From: Lachnospiraceae bacterium
Lineage (GTDB): Bacteria; Bacillota; Clostridia; Lachnospirales; Lachnospiraceae
Assembly (NCBI GenBank): GCA_910575835.1
Contig: CAJTGB010000021.1
Coordinates: 1 to 64,000 of the forward strand
DNA length: 64,000 nucleotides
Direction of reading: 5' to 3'
Part shown: positions 1 to 7,322 of the stretch, in pieces
Position numbering within the stretch: position 1 is the first letter of the stretch
Layout of the letters: each line of letters opens with the position of its first letter
Position numbers and translations under genes: made by a program
The notes under the pieces: model-generated
What the model was told of the DNA's origin: nothing
Database searches by the model: none
Seen by the model: only the letters and a program-made list of their open reading frames with translations

Positions 1-2
1 TC

Positions 3-596
3 CTGACGGGGGATAACCATGTGATCTGCGGGTACAGCCTGTATAAGGCGGATCTGACGGGCAATACGGCGTGGCTGGAGTTCTGGCTGAACGGGAAGAT
101 TGTGCGGTCGATCTCGTTTACCCCGTCCAGTTCGGACAATGCGAATCCGTTCAATAACGGCAGGGGGCATAATGACATCCGTAAGGAAGGGGACAAGGTG
201 ACCTTCTATTGGTTTGGGAGTTATCCTAGTTACCGCTCTTCTGCCATCCGGAATATGGAGTGTAAGAAGATCCAGGTTGCGTTTACCCAGTTTGATTCCC
301 GCGGGCTTGGGAATGAGTATGTGACCCGGAATTATCTGCGGTCTCTGGAATTCCAGAAGATGGGCGTGGAGAAGTGGAGGGATGTGCCGAACCGTTACCA
401 GGAGGGGGATGTGGTGAGTATTGACGGGGAGGCGGCGCGGGTCTATGTGAATGGGATGGCGAATACGGGGGATGAGATGGTAGGGACCAAGTATTTTCAT
501 GTGCCGCCGGGGGAGACGAAGGTGCAGTTTTATTATTCGAGTTTCTGTAACCCGGCTCCGGTGGTGACGGCGAGGATTAAGGAGGCGTTTTTGTAA
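3..596 (+). CDS. Phage distal tail (Dit-like) protein, C-terminal part
   Basis: The reading frame is already open at the left edge, so only about the last 197 residues are present; the GTG at 21 is an internal codon, not a start. The preserved part is beta-rich and aromatic and ends in a short strand with the residues VVTARIKEAFL. Distal tail proteins form the hub between tail tube and baseplate in siphoviruses and often carry a C-terminal beta-sandwich for host carbohydrate binding. The call rests mainly on position, directly upstream in the tail operon of the large endopeptidase/fibre gene at 2009, and on general similarity to the Dit C-terminal domain. It could also be another tail-tip protein. 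Confidence 0.6.
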   Translation: MTGDNHVICGYSLYKADLTGNTAWLEFWLNGKIVRSISFTPSSSDNANPFNNGRGHNDIRKEGDKVTFYWFGSYPSYRSSAIRNMECKKIQVAFTQFDSRGLGNEYVTRNYLRSLEFQKMGVEKWRDVPNRYQEGDVVSIDGEAARVYVNGMANTGDEMVGTKYFHVPPGETKVQFYYSSFCNPAPVVTARIKEAFL

Positions 597-743
597 AAAG
601 TGTGGAAAAGGAAGTTGATTGAATATGGGGAGAAGTCCTGTTAGGGTATGTTCCTAACCTCCCCAAAACGACTGGAAGGTACGGTGAAAGGCTGTGCCTT
701 ATTTTAATTCCATAGGTAGGATGGAAAAATTTAGAAAAACTTC

Positions 744-787
744 TTGACTTTTGCATACCATTAGTATATATTTTTGGTATGCAAAAG
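744..787 (+). promoter_or_regulatory. Sigma-A promoter overlapped by a perfect 13-bp inverted repeat
   Basis: The -35 TTGACT is at 744-749 and the -10 TATATT at 767-772, with a 17-bp spacer. The arms CTTTTGCATACCA (748-760) and TGGTATGCAAAAG (775-787) are perfect inverted repeats separated by 14 bp and flank the -10 box. The arrangement is that of an operator for a dimeric repressor. The most likely ligand is the ribbon-helix-helix protein encoded 13 bp downstream, giving autoregulation (inference). Confidence 0.75.
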
Positions 788-799
788 TGAGGTGATGAA

Positions 800-964
800 G
801 TGAAAAAGAAAATGGGACGTCCGACAGATAGTCCTAAGCAAATCCAGATTGCTGTGAGGTTTGATGATGAAACTTTACAAATATTGGATAATTTCTGCGA
901 ACAAGAAAAAATAAGCAGGGCAGAAGGTACAAGACGTGCTGTTCGGAGACTCAAAAAAAAATAG
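800..964 (+). CDS. Small ribbon-helix-helix DNA-binding protein
   Basis: This 54-residue protein starts at GTG (800), preceded by GAGGTGAT. The N-terminus is basic (KKKMGRP). It is followed by a short strand (IQIAVRFDDE) and two helices (TLQILDNFCEQEK and ISRAEGTRRAVRRL), the ribbon-helix-helix (Arc/CopG) pattern in which the strand of a dimer reads the DNA major groove. It is the first gene of a short cassette set between the distal tail gene and the tail endopeptidase gene, and its promoter carries a matching inverted repeat. Probable role: repressor of its own promoter and of the downstream ORF6N gene. The gene looks A+T-richer than the surrounding tail genes, which suggests an acquired accessory (moron) unit. 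Confidence 0.7.
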   Translation: MKKKMGRPTDSPKQIQIAVRFDDETLQILDNFCEQEKISRAEGTRRAVRRLKKK

Positions 965-1050
965 AGCAATCGCCCACCTACCAAGTCAGACGATTGCTCC
1001 AACGAGAAGTTTCCTTCTGTAAATATTATAATGCAGAATGGAACTTCTTT
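964..1050 (+). other. Two hairpins between the RHH and ORF6N genes
   Basis: GAGCAATCG (964-972) pairs perfectly with CGATTGCTC (991-999) across an 18-nt loop and begins at the last base of the RHH stop codon. A second imperfect hairpin pairs 1004-1013 with 1042-1050 and has a TATAAT box (1027-1032) in its loop. No T-run follows either stem. They may be an attenuator, RNA processing sites or a second promoter for the ORF6N gene; the sequence does not decide. Confidence 0.4.
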
Positions 1051-1084
1051 CAAGAAAAATTGAAAGGAGATTATAATTTTAATT

Positions 1085-1669
1085 ATGCAGAAAGTAGTAA
1101 AAGTAAATGACAAGGAAGTAATGGCTGTAGAGTGGAGGGGAGAACGTGTCATTACCACAGCGCAGTTGGCGGAAGTTTATGGAACATCAGTTGATAATGT
1201 AAGAGTAAATTTTGGTAATAATAAAGAGAGGTTTGAGGAAGGGAAGCATTACTACCTTCTTGAGGGTGAAGAATTACGCAGTTTTAAGCGCGACGTAAAT
1301 AATGTTTATGTCGTGAAACCGAATGTAAACCACATATATCTTTGGACAAAACGAGGTGCAAGCCGTCACTGTAAAATACTTGACACGGAAAAAGCGTGGG
1401 AGCAGTTTGATTGTTTAGAAGAGAATTATTTTAAGCCGCATCCAATCCATAACGTTACATACCAGTATCCGGTCTCTCCAGCGGCAATGGATAGTGCAAC
1501 GAATGCAGGAAGATTGTTTGAGAGGATCATGCGGAGTGAAGGTGTGCCGCCTTATGAGATCGCAATGGCAGTAAGGCTGTTATTCCAGCAAGCGGGCATT
1601 GATGTACCGGAATATGTTGTAAAAATACCAGCATATGAGCAGTACACGCTGGATATCGTGACAAGGTAG
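1085..1669 (+). CDS. ORF6N (KilA-N-like) domain phage regulatory protein
   Basis: This 194-residue protein has an N-terminal ORF6N domain (about residues 8-100). Visible features are EWRGERVITTAQLAEVYG, then NFGNNKERFEEGKHYY, the usual winged DNA-binding arrangement of phage antirepressor-type proteins. The C-terminal half is helical (PPYEIAMAVRLLFQQAG) and probably mediates protein contacts. Members of this family are found in temperate phages as antirepressors or stress-induced regulators; the target here is unknown. It shares the cassette with the RHH protein upstream and a small acidic protein downstream. The spacing between AAAGGAGA and the ATG is long (about 15 nt), so initiation may be weak or structure-controlled. 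Confidence 0.8.
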   Translation: MQKVVKVNDKEVMAVEWRGERVITTAQLAEVYGTSVDNVRVNFGNNKERFEEGKHYYLLEGEELRSFKRDVNNVYVVKPNVNHIYLWTKRGASRHCKILDTEKAWEQFDCLEENYFKPHPIHNVTYQYPVSPAAMDSATNAGRLFERIMRSEGVPPYEIAMAVRLLFQQAGIDVPEYVVKIPAYEQYTLDIVTR

Positions 1670-1684
1670 GGGAGGTGGCGTAGG

Positions 1685-1939
1685 ATGAAAGCAGAGTATG
1701 AATTCTATTCAGCTTTAGAAGACATTCATTTCAAATACGAACGTCTTGAATCATTAATTGGAGTGTTGCAGATGTTTGTTCAGGAAGTTATAGAGATTGC
1801 TGGAGCTCCAGACAATGCAGTTGAGTATTCTCTGTATGAGATTGAAATGGGGATACGGGAAAATAATGAGAAATTGAAAGAGATTATCTGCAATGGAGAG
1901 ATAATAGAGAAAGAAGTCACAGAACAGAAATTAGCATAA
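1685..1939 (+). CDS. Small acidic coiled-coil protein of the ORF6N cassette
   Basis: An 84-residue, largely helical, acidic protein with no recognised domain. It starts at ATG 1685 behind GGGGAGGTGG. Heptad-like helices (ALEDIHFKYERLESLIGVLQ and MGIRENNEKLKEII) suggest a coiled coil. It lies 15 bp behind the ORF6N gene and is followed directly by a terminator, so it closes the cassette. A role as a partner or modulator of the ORF6N protein is a guess from position only. Confidence 0.6.
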   Translation: MKAEYEFYSALEDIHFKYERLESLIGVLQMFVQEVIEIAGAPDNAVEYSLYEIEMGIRENNEKLKEIICNGEIIEKEVTEQKLA

Positions 1940-1944
1940 TACAG

Positions 1945-1974
1945 GACACCACTCAGAAATGGGTGGTGTCTTTG
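1945..1974 (+). terminator. Terminator closing the RHH/ORF6N cassette
   Basis: GACACCAC (1945-1952) pairs perfectly with GTGGTGTC (1963-1970), followed by TTTGT. It lies between the small acidic protein and the ribosome binding site of the tail endopeptidase gene. Read-through from the upstream tail operon must pass it, or the tail gene needs antitermination. Confidence 0.65.
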
Positions 1975-2008
1975 TATACAGAAAAATTAGAAGGGAGGCG
2001 TTTTTATA

Positions 2009-4579
2009 ATGGAGAATGTGAGGATCGCGGTGTTGAGCGCGTATGATAAGGTGTGTGCGTTTCTGGATAACGGGGCGCCGTCTGCGCTGCATTATTATGG
2101 GGATGAGCTGCATTCCTATAGGGAGGGCTCTGCCTGTACTTATGGGTTTAAGGCTTCGGCCAGGCATGGGGATGCCCAGTATCTTGCAGAGGGGAATAAG
2201 CTGGCGTTCCGGTATGGGGGCAGGGATTATTATTTTAATATCATGAAGGTGGTGAAGACGGAGTATGTGGTGGAGGTTGTTGCGTATTCTATGATGTTTG
2301 AGCTGCTGAATGAGGACGCGGGGGAATATAAGTCTCCGAAGGCTATGAGTTTTCAGGAGTATCTGGATGTCTTTGACCCGGAGCATACGTTGGAACTTGG
2401 GGTGAATGAGGTGGAGGATAAGACGGTCAGTAATGAATGGACGGGGACTTCGACGATTCTTGCGCGGATCTTTTCTCTTGCGAATGTGTTTGGCGCTGAG
2501 GCGGAGTTTGTGCCGGTGCTTGCGGATGATTATTCTTTGGAACGGTTGGTGCTGAATGTGTACCGGGAGCATGACGGGGAGAATCAGGGGATCGGTAAGG
2601 ACAGGCGGGATATGACGCTTCGGTATGGGGTGAATGTGAAGGGGATCCGGAAGTCTTCGGACATCACCGGGCTGTATACGGCGATCCTGCCGGCTGGGAC
2701 GGATAACCTGTCGATCGCGGCGCTTGATAAGACGGAGCTTGACGCGGACGGAAGGGTGGAATACCGGTCTGCGCCTGGGGATGGGTGTATCCGTGCGGTG
2801 CAGGCGATGGAGCGTTTCCCGTCGAATCTTAAGACGAATGACCGGTATATACTGAAGCGGTGGTCTTATGATACGGCGAATGTGAATGTGCTGTATGGGC
2901 AGGCGCTTTCTGAGCTTAAGAAGGTGTGTGTGCCGCAGGTGAGTTATGAGGTGGACGGCTTTTTTGACACGGAGCTGGGTGATACGGTGGTGGTATCGGA
3001 TGAGGAGTTTGTACCGGCGCTGTATCTGGAGGCGAGGGTGACGGAGCAGGTCAGGAGTCTTACGGATCCGGCGCGGAATAAGACGACGTTTGATAATTTT
3101 CATGAGCTGAAATCTCAGGTGGATACGTCGCTTCTGGATAAGATGAATCAGCTGATCCGGGAGTATAAGGTCTATGCCTGTGTGATCTCTACGGATAATG
3201 GGATCGTGTTTAAGAACGGGGAAGGGTCTACGACGCTGACGGCGAATGTGAGGGACGCGGGAGCGGATGTGGCGGATCTGTTTACGATCGTGTGGATGAA
3301 GGACGGTGTGGAGCTTGCGGTCGGGAAGAGTATTGTGGTGAATGCGGGGGATGTTTCTGGGAAGGCTGTCTATGGGTTTGAAGCCAGGGATGCCGGCGGG
3401 GGTGTCCGGGGATCGTATGAGGTGACGGTGAGTAATGTGCTGGATGGTGCTGCCGGGGAGAAGGGAGATCCGGGAGACAAGGGAGATAAGGGGGATCAGG
3501 GTCCGACGGGTGCAACGGGTCCTCAGGGTCCGACGGGTGCAACAGGTCCGCAGGGACCAACGGGTGCAACGGGTCCCAAGGGTCCGGCTGGATCAAACGG
3601 GGCGGATGGCCAGATGTTGTATGCGACCTGCGGTACGGCTGCGAAGGCGGCGACGCTGAAAGCGGGGACACTGGTGCTGAAAGCGGGCGCTACGGTTTCG
3701 GTGCAGTTTACTTATGCGAATACGGCGGCGTCTCCGACGCTGAATATCAACGGTACGGGGGCGAAGGCGGTCTATACACAGGGTGTGAGGTATGCGTATT
3801 GGGCTGCGGGTGCTACGGTGGTGTTTGCTTATGATGGGGCGAACTGGAGGGTTGCTTCGGAACCGGTGTATGCCAGTACGGCTACGATTGGCAATCCGGC
3901 TGGTAAGAATGTGTATATTGATGGTGATGGGGTAAATATTAGAAATATATCTGAGATATTGGCTTCGTTTAAAGCGAATCTGATTAATCTGGGCAGATCA
4001 ATAAAAAGTGCCGGCGCTGGGGCAACTGCATCTATTAGTTTATTTGGCGGTGCAGGAACTATAAAGACAACAATAGGCGGTACGAGGGATACGATGACTC
4101 TGAGCGCGGGAGAGATTGTATTGCAAGGGTATAATTCCAATATTGCATTAGGAAATATAGTGAATGTGGGAGCATCGGATTTGGTACTTTCGGCGGGAGG
4201 CAGAAATGTCAGTCTGGCGAAGCTTAACAGTGGTTTTGTCTCAAAAACCTACTCTAATGTATCACTTGCTTCTGGAAGTTACCGGTATGAGACTGTGACT
4301 ACGGTTAGTCAGAGCGGGATTTACCTCATCTGCTGCAGTTCGGTTACACAGTCTACTTCTACGAAAGGCACTGCGAAGGTTGGCGTCAGGATTAACGGAT
4401 CGGCGTCACATACTCTTGGAGCGTGTCCGATCAGGGGAGATTATCCGGAGCTTCACGGGGTAAAGATCCTTTCATTAAGTGCGGGGGATTCTGTGCAGTA
4501 TTGGAATTACCAGAACGGAGGATACGGAGAGACGATATCTTCCAGGGCGATCCAGATGATTATGCTGTGTCAAGCGTAG
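2009..4579 (+). CDS. Phage tail endopeptidase/tail fibre protein (Tal-like) with collagen-like segment
   Basis: An 856-residue protein starting at ATG 2009 behind GGGAGG. The first ~370 residues match the prophage endopeptidase tail (Tal/gp18-like) type, with the pattern YYFNIMKVVKTEYVVEVVAYS. A short Ig-like stretch follows, then 17 perfect Gly-X-Y triplets at residues 483-533. A beta-rich C-terminal part (about 540-856) ends in a domain resembling phage receptor-binding tips (SGIYLICCSSV). These proteins form the tail tip, may digest peptidoglycan and contact the host. The Gly-X-Y stretch likely forms a triple-helical stalk that presents the C-terminal tip as a trimer. Position next to the distal tail gene and before the lysis genes fits. 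Confidence 0.82.
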   Translation: MENVRIAVLSAYDKVCAFLDNGAPSALHYYGDELHSYREGSACTYGFKASARHGDAQYLAEGNKLAFRYGGRDYYFNIMKVVKTEYVVEVVAYSMMFELLNEDAGEYKSPKAMSFQEYLDVFDPEHTLELGVNEVEDKTVSNEWTGTSTILARIFSLANVFGAEAEFVPVLADDYSLERLVLNVYREHDGENQGIGKDRRDMTLRYGVNVKGIRKSSDITGLYTAILPAGTDNLSIAALDKTELDADGRVEYRSAPGDGCIRAVQAMERFPSNLKTNDRYILKRWSYDTANVNVLYGQALSELKKVCVPQVSYEVDGFFDTELGDTVVVSDEEFVPALYLEARVTEQVRSLTDPARNKTTFDNFHELKSQVDTSLLDKMNQLIREYKVYACVISTDNGIVFKNGEGSTTLTANVRDAGADVADLFTIVWMKDGVELAVGKSIVVNAGDVSGKAVYGFEARDAGGGVRGSYEVTVSNVLDGAAGEKGDPGDKGDKGDQGPTGATGPQGPTGATGPQGPTGATGPKGPAGSNGADGQMLYATCGTAAKAATLKAGTLVLKAGATVSVQFTYANTAASPTLNINGTGAKAVYTQGVRYAYWAAGATVVFAYDGANWRVASEPVYASTATIGNPAGKNVYIDGDGVNIRNISEILASFKANLINLGRSIKSAGAGATASISLFGGAGTIKTTIGGTRDTMTLSAGEIVLQGYNSNIALGNIVNVGASDLVLSAGGRNVSLAKLNSGFVSKTYSNVSLASGSYRYETVTTVSQSGIYLICCSSVTQSTSTKGTAKVGVRINGSASHTLGACPIRGDYPELHGVKILSLSAGDSVQYWNYQNGGYGETISSRAIQMIMLCQA
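3455..3607 (+). repeat. Collagen-like Gly-X-Y coding repeat
   Basis: Seventeen uninterrupted Gly-X-Y codon triplets, with a 9-residue unit (GPTGATGPQ-like) repeated about three times and near-identical at DNA level (GGTCCGACGGGTGCAAC). Such repeats vary in number by slippage and are common in phage tail fibres. Confidence 0.9.
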
Positions 4580-4666
4580 AACGGAGGGCGAGATGATAGA
4601 AATCAGGGCGAGACCGTAAAGCGGTCTTATTTTGTTTGTGAAAACGATATAGTGAGGTGTTATGTT

Positions 4667-4876
4667 ATGCAGGATACGATTGTAGTTGCTATCCTGTCCC
4701 TGATCGGGACGCTGGCGGGGAGCTTCGGCGGTACGCAGTTGATTAAGTACAGGATAGAACAGTTGGAAAAGAAGGTTGAGAAGCATAATTCGGTGGTGGA
4801 AAGGACCTTCCTTTTGGAGGAGAAGATGAAAGTAGCGAACCATCGGATTGAGGATCTGGAAGGAAAGGTGGAATAA
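4667..4876 (+). CDS. XhlA-like phage lysis-associated membrane protein
   Basis: A 69-residue protein. The start is placed at ATG 4667 because GTGAGG lies 9 nt upstream; an earlier in-frame GTG (4652) lies within that ribosome binding site. An N-terminal hydrophobic helix (IVVAILSLIGTLAGSFGG) is followed by a charged coiled coil (IEQLEKKVEKHNSVVERTF...). This matches the haemolysin XhlA-type small proteins encoded directly before holins in Firmicute prophages, where XhlA helps host lysis with the holin and endolysin. The next gene starts one base after its stop. Confidence 0.7.
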   Translation: MQDTIVVAILSLIGTLAGSFGGTQLIKYRIEQLEKKVEKHNSVVERTFLLEEKMKVANHRIEDLEGKVE

Positions 4877-4877
4877 T

Positions 4878-5162
4878 ATGGATCTTTCATACTTATTTGA
4901 ATATGTGAACCTGTTGACTCTGGGAATCTGTTTGTGCGTAGGTTTTGCCCTTAAGACGGCATTTGCAGGGTTTCCTAACAAATATATCCCGTTGGCGGCG
5001 TTAACGATGGGATGTATTATTAATATCCTGATCAGTTTGGAGACTGGGATTAATGCGGTGGTTGTGCTTGGCGGTATGATCTCTGGTCTGGCCAGTACGG
5101 GATTGTATGAGATGCTGCGGAATCTGTTGGATCGGGATGGGAGTTTACAGGGAAAGAAATGA
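4878..5162 (+). CDS. Phage holin
   Basis: A 94-residue membrane protein starting at ATG 4878, one base after the XhlA-like stop; a longer frame from 4848 overlaps the upstream gene and lacks its own ribosome binding site. Three hydrophobic segments are visible (LLTLGICLCVGFALK, YIPLAALTMGCIINILISL and AVVVLGGMISGLASTGLYE), ending in a charged tail (RDGSLQGKK). This fits the holin families of Firmicute siphophages (Hol44-like). Holins form membrane lesions that release the endolysin encoded next. Confidence 0.75.
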   Translation: MDLSYLFEYVNLLTLGICLCVGFALKTAFAGFPNKYIPLAALTMGCIINILISLETGINAVVVLGGMISGLASTGLYEMLRNLLDRDGSLQGKK

Positions 5163-5229
5163 TGTTGAGGACGTGTAACGGCGTCCTCTTTTTGCGCCGG
5201 CGCAAGAGCCCGGCAGGAAGGAGAAGAAT

Positions 5230-6027
5230 ATGAACATTCAGAAACCAAGTTTACAATTTAGAAATTCGTTGTCAGTAAGGAAGAGTACCAGATGTGTTGT
5301 TCTGCATCATGCGGATGCGGAGAAATTCAGTGTATATCAATGTCATGCATGCCATTTAAATAATGGGTGGGCCGGCATCGGATACCATTATTACATTACA
5401 AAGGATGGTACGATCTGGGAAGGCCGGCCGGATAACACTGTCGGGGCTCATGCGTCCGGCGGGAATGCGGATTCTATAGGGATCTGTTTTGAGGGTGATT
5501 ATGATGTGGAGCGGACGATGCCGGATGCCCAGAAGAAAGCAGGTAAGGAACTGGTCGCACATCTGAAAGCTAAGTACGGCATAACGACCGTAAAGAAACA
5601 CAAGGACGTCACGCCGACCACCTGTCCGGGCAATTTCTTCCCGTTTGATGAGATTGCCGGTGTTGAGGCGAACAGTGTACTGCATGTGACCGCAGTTAGT
5701 GATAAAGTACCAGTCCAGGCTCCTGGATCTATCGCAGAGCTTCAGGCAGAGTGTAATCGTCAGGGATTTAGTGCGCAGAAGGTCGATGATATTGCAGGGC
5801 CAGTCACATTGGCGGGATGCCCGATGATTAAAAAGGGTGCTTCTGGAAATATCACCAGATGGCTGCAGCGCAAATTGAATTCTCTTGGTTTTGATTGCGG
5901 GAATGTTGACGGAGACTTCGGTGTTAAGACCAAGGCGGCTGTTATGGCGTTCCAGAAGGCAAAGGGGCTTGTCCAGGATGGTATTGTTGGTCCGAAGACG
6001 TGGAGTAAGCTTCTCGGATTGTCATAA
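5230..6027 (+). CDS. Phage endolysin: N-acetylmuramoyl-L-alanine amidase with peptidoglycan-binding domain
   Basis: A 265-residue protein with a peptidoglycan-recognition/Amidase_2 domain at about residues 15-130. It cleaves the bond between MurNAc and L-Ala of the stem peptide. Zinc-site residues are visible as His in VVLHHAD, His in VKKHKDV and Cys in TTCPG. Substrate-pocket motifs include GIGYHYYITKDG and ADSIGICFEGD. A linker leads to a C-terminal PG_binding_1 domain (about 195-262, ITRWLQRKLNSLGF...VDGDFGVKTKAAVMAFQKAKG, split here). There is no signal peptide, as expected for a holin-dependent lysin. It closes the prophage lysis module. Confidence 0.92.
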   Translation: MNIQKPSLQFRNSLSVRKSTRCVVLHHADAEKFSVYQCHACHLNNGWAGIGYHYYITKDGTIWEGRPDNTVGAHASGGNADSIGICFEGDYDVERTMPDAQKKAGKELVAHLKAKYGITTVKKHKDVTPTTCPGNFFPFDEIAGVEANSVLHVTAVSDKVPVQAPGSIAELQAECNRQGFSAQKVDDIAGPVTLAGCPMIKKGASGNITRWLQRKLNSLGFDCGNVDGDFGVKTKAAVMAFQKAKGLVQDGIVGPKTWSKLLGLS

Positions 6028-6034
6028 ATGAAAA

Positions 6035-6070
6035 AGCGGTCGTTAGCCGGTACGGGGCATGACGGCCGCT
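6035..6070 (+). terminator. Hairpin after the endolysin gene
   Basis: AGCGGTCGT (6035-6043) pairs with ACGGCCGCT (6062-6070), with one G-U pair. No T-run follows on the plus strand, while an A-run precedes it, so it would terminate better on the minus strand. The stretch from 6071 to 6331 after it has no gene that can be supported; it is A+T-rich and probably carries the promoter of the next gene. Confidence 0.4.
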
Positions 6071-6331
6071 AAGATGTATAGTATATTTTAGTCCCAAATA
6101 TCACAAACTAATACATATTAAAATGGATGGTTAGTGACAAATATAACGGAAATGCGTGGTTTTCGTACACAAAAATTAAGAATACTTTAAGTTGTCACCT
6201 TTATAGCAGAGAGGTATAATGATAGAAAAATAGAATTTTGCAGATTTGTGCTGTTTTTTGGAGTGTGGTGTAAAATCGGACAGTATCACGGGCCGGTCAG
6301 GGATAGATATGATGTTGAAAGGATGATGTAT

Positions 6332-7282
6332 GTGAGCAGAAGCCTGGACAGAAGTTTGAGCAGGAGTTCTGGAAGCTATGGAAACAGGGCTTATGGATCT
6401 AGAACTTATAGAACCAGTTACAGAAGAAGAAGATATTTAAAAAGAAGGCAGCAGGTGCGGCGCCAGATCATTCTGATGGGATGTTTTCTGATTCTGTTAA
6501 CCGGGCTGGCGGCCAATTATTATGTGAGAAAGAGCCAGATGACGGCTGAAGTCCATAAGATGGTCAGGACCGAAGAGGGAAGAAGCAACAGAAAGGTACA
6601 GCAGATCACAATAGAGGAAGAGACAGAAGAGGAGAAGATTGCGCGTGTGAGAAGGATCGCGCAGGAGAAGGGGTATCCAGAGAGCGTAACGGAGCTTTTG
6701 GACAAGAATCCTGAGACGGTTAATTTTGTAGCGCATTATGAGGAGAAGATGAATGAGCCGGCTGCGGAGACAATAGACGGCGACTTGGTTCAGGGACAGA
6801 TTCCGAAGCTGTATCAGTGGGACGAACGATGGGGATACTCGGTTTATGGGACAAGCATTGTGGCTGTAAGCGGCTGCGGACCCACCTGTATGGCCATGGT
6901 AGCGTCAGGGCTTCTGAACGATCCGACTATCACACCGGCCAAGGTGGCGGCATATGCAATGGAGAATGGTTATATAGACGAGAACAATGACACCTATTGG
7001 CGTTTTATGAAGGAAGCAAGCGCTAATTGGAATATATCCTGTTACGACGGGCAGCTGACGGAGGAACAGGTGAGGGATGAGTTAGAACAGGGACATCCGA
7101 TCATCTGTACGGTTGGCCCGGGGAATTTTACGCAGAACGGGCATTTTATTGTGCTGACACAGTATGCGGACGGTAAAGTAAGGGTGAATGACCCATTTAG
7201 CCTAAAGAACACAGATACGGAATGGGTTTTTGCGGAGATAGCGGGCCAGATCAAGGCTATGTGGGTATATTCCATGGAGTAA
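6332..7282 (+). CDS. Membrane-anchored C39-family cysteine peptidase-like protein
   Basis: The chosen start is GTG 6332, 8 nt behind AAAGGA; ATG 6323 and 6326 overlap that site and are less likely. The protein of about 316 residues has a Ser/Arg/Tyr-rich basic N-terminus (SRSLDRSLSRSSGS), one membrane helix (IILMGCFLILLTGLAANYYV) and an extracellular helical linker. The C-terminal papain-like C39_2 domain shows the catalytic Cys (SGCGPTCMAM), His (NGHFIVL) and Asp (VNDPF). Unlike C39 domains fused to bacteriocin exporters, it is not linked to an ABC transporter, so a cell-envelope peptidase role is more likely. Substrate unknown. It is 40 bp upstream of larC. Confidence 0.8.
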   Translation: MSRSLDRSLSRSSGSYGNRAYGSRTYRTSYRRRRYLKRRQQVRRQIILMGCFLILLTGLAANYYVRKSQMTAEVHKMVRTEEGRSNRKVQQITIEEETEEEKIARVRRIAQEKGYPESVTELLDKNPETVNFVAHYEEKMNEPAAETIDGDLVQGQIPKLYQWDERWGYSVYGTSIVAVSGCGPTCMAMVASGLLNDPTITPAKVAAYAMENGYIDENNDTYWRFMKEASANWNISCYDGQLTEEQVRDELEQGHPIICTVGPGNFTQNGHFIVLTQYADGKVRVNDPFSLKNTDTEWVFAEIAGQIKAMWVYSME

Positions 7283-7322
7283 GGCTGTGCCGGAATTGTA
7301 GTATATAAAAGGAGAAATACAG

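Larger units (their letters stand above)
1..6070 (+). mobile_element. Prophage (or remnant), tail-tip and lysis module
   Basis: All genes lie on the plus strand in a standard siphovirus order: distal tail protein, tail endopeptidase/fibre, XhlA-like membrane protein, holin, amidase endolysin. The left part lies outside the window. No integrase, attachment repeat or lysogeny switch is seen here, so the right boundary is only approximate, just after the endolysin hairpin near 6070. Whether the phage is complete cannot be judged. An extra regulated cassette (744-1974) interrupts the tail operon. Confidence 0.85.

Noticed and set aside
1931-3103. 390-codon minus-strand frame opposite the tail endopeptidase gene
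   Set aside because: Arg/His/Leu/Ile-rich shadow caused by codon bias of the plus-strand gene; no start site and no domain.
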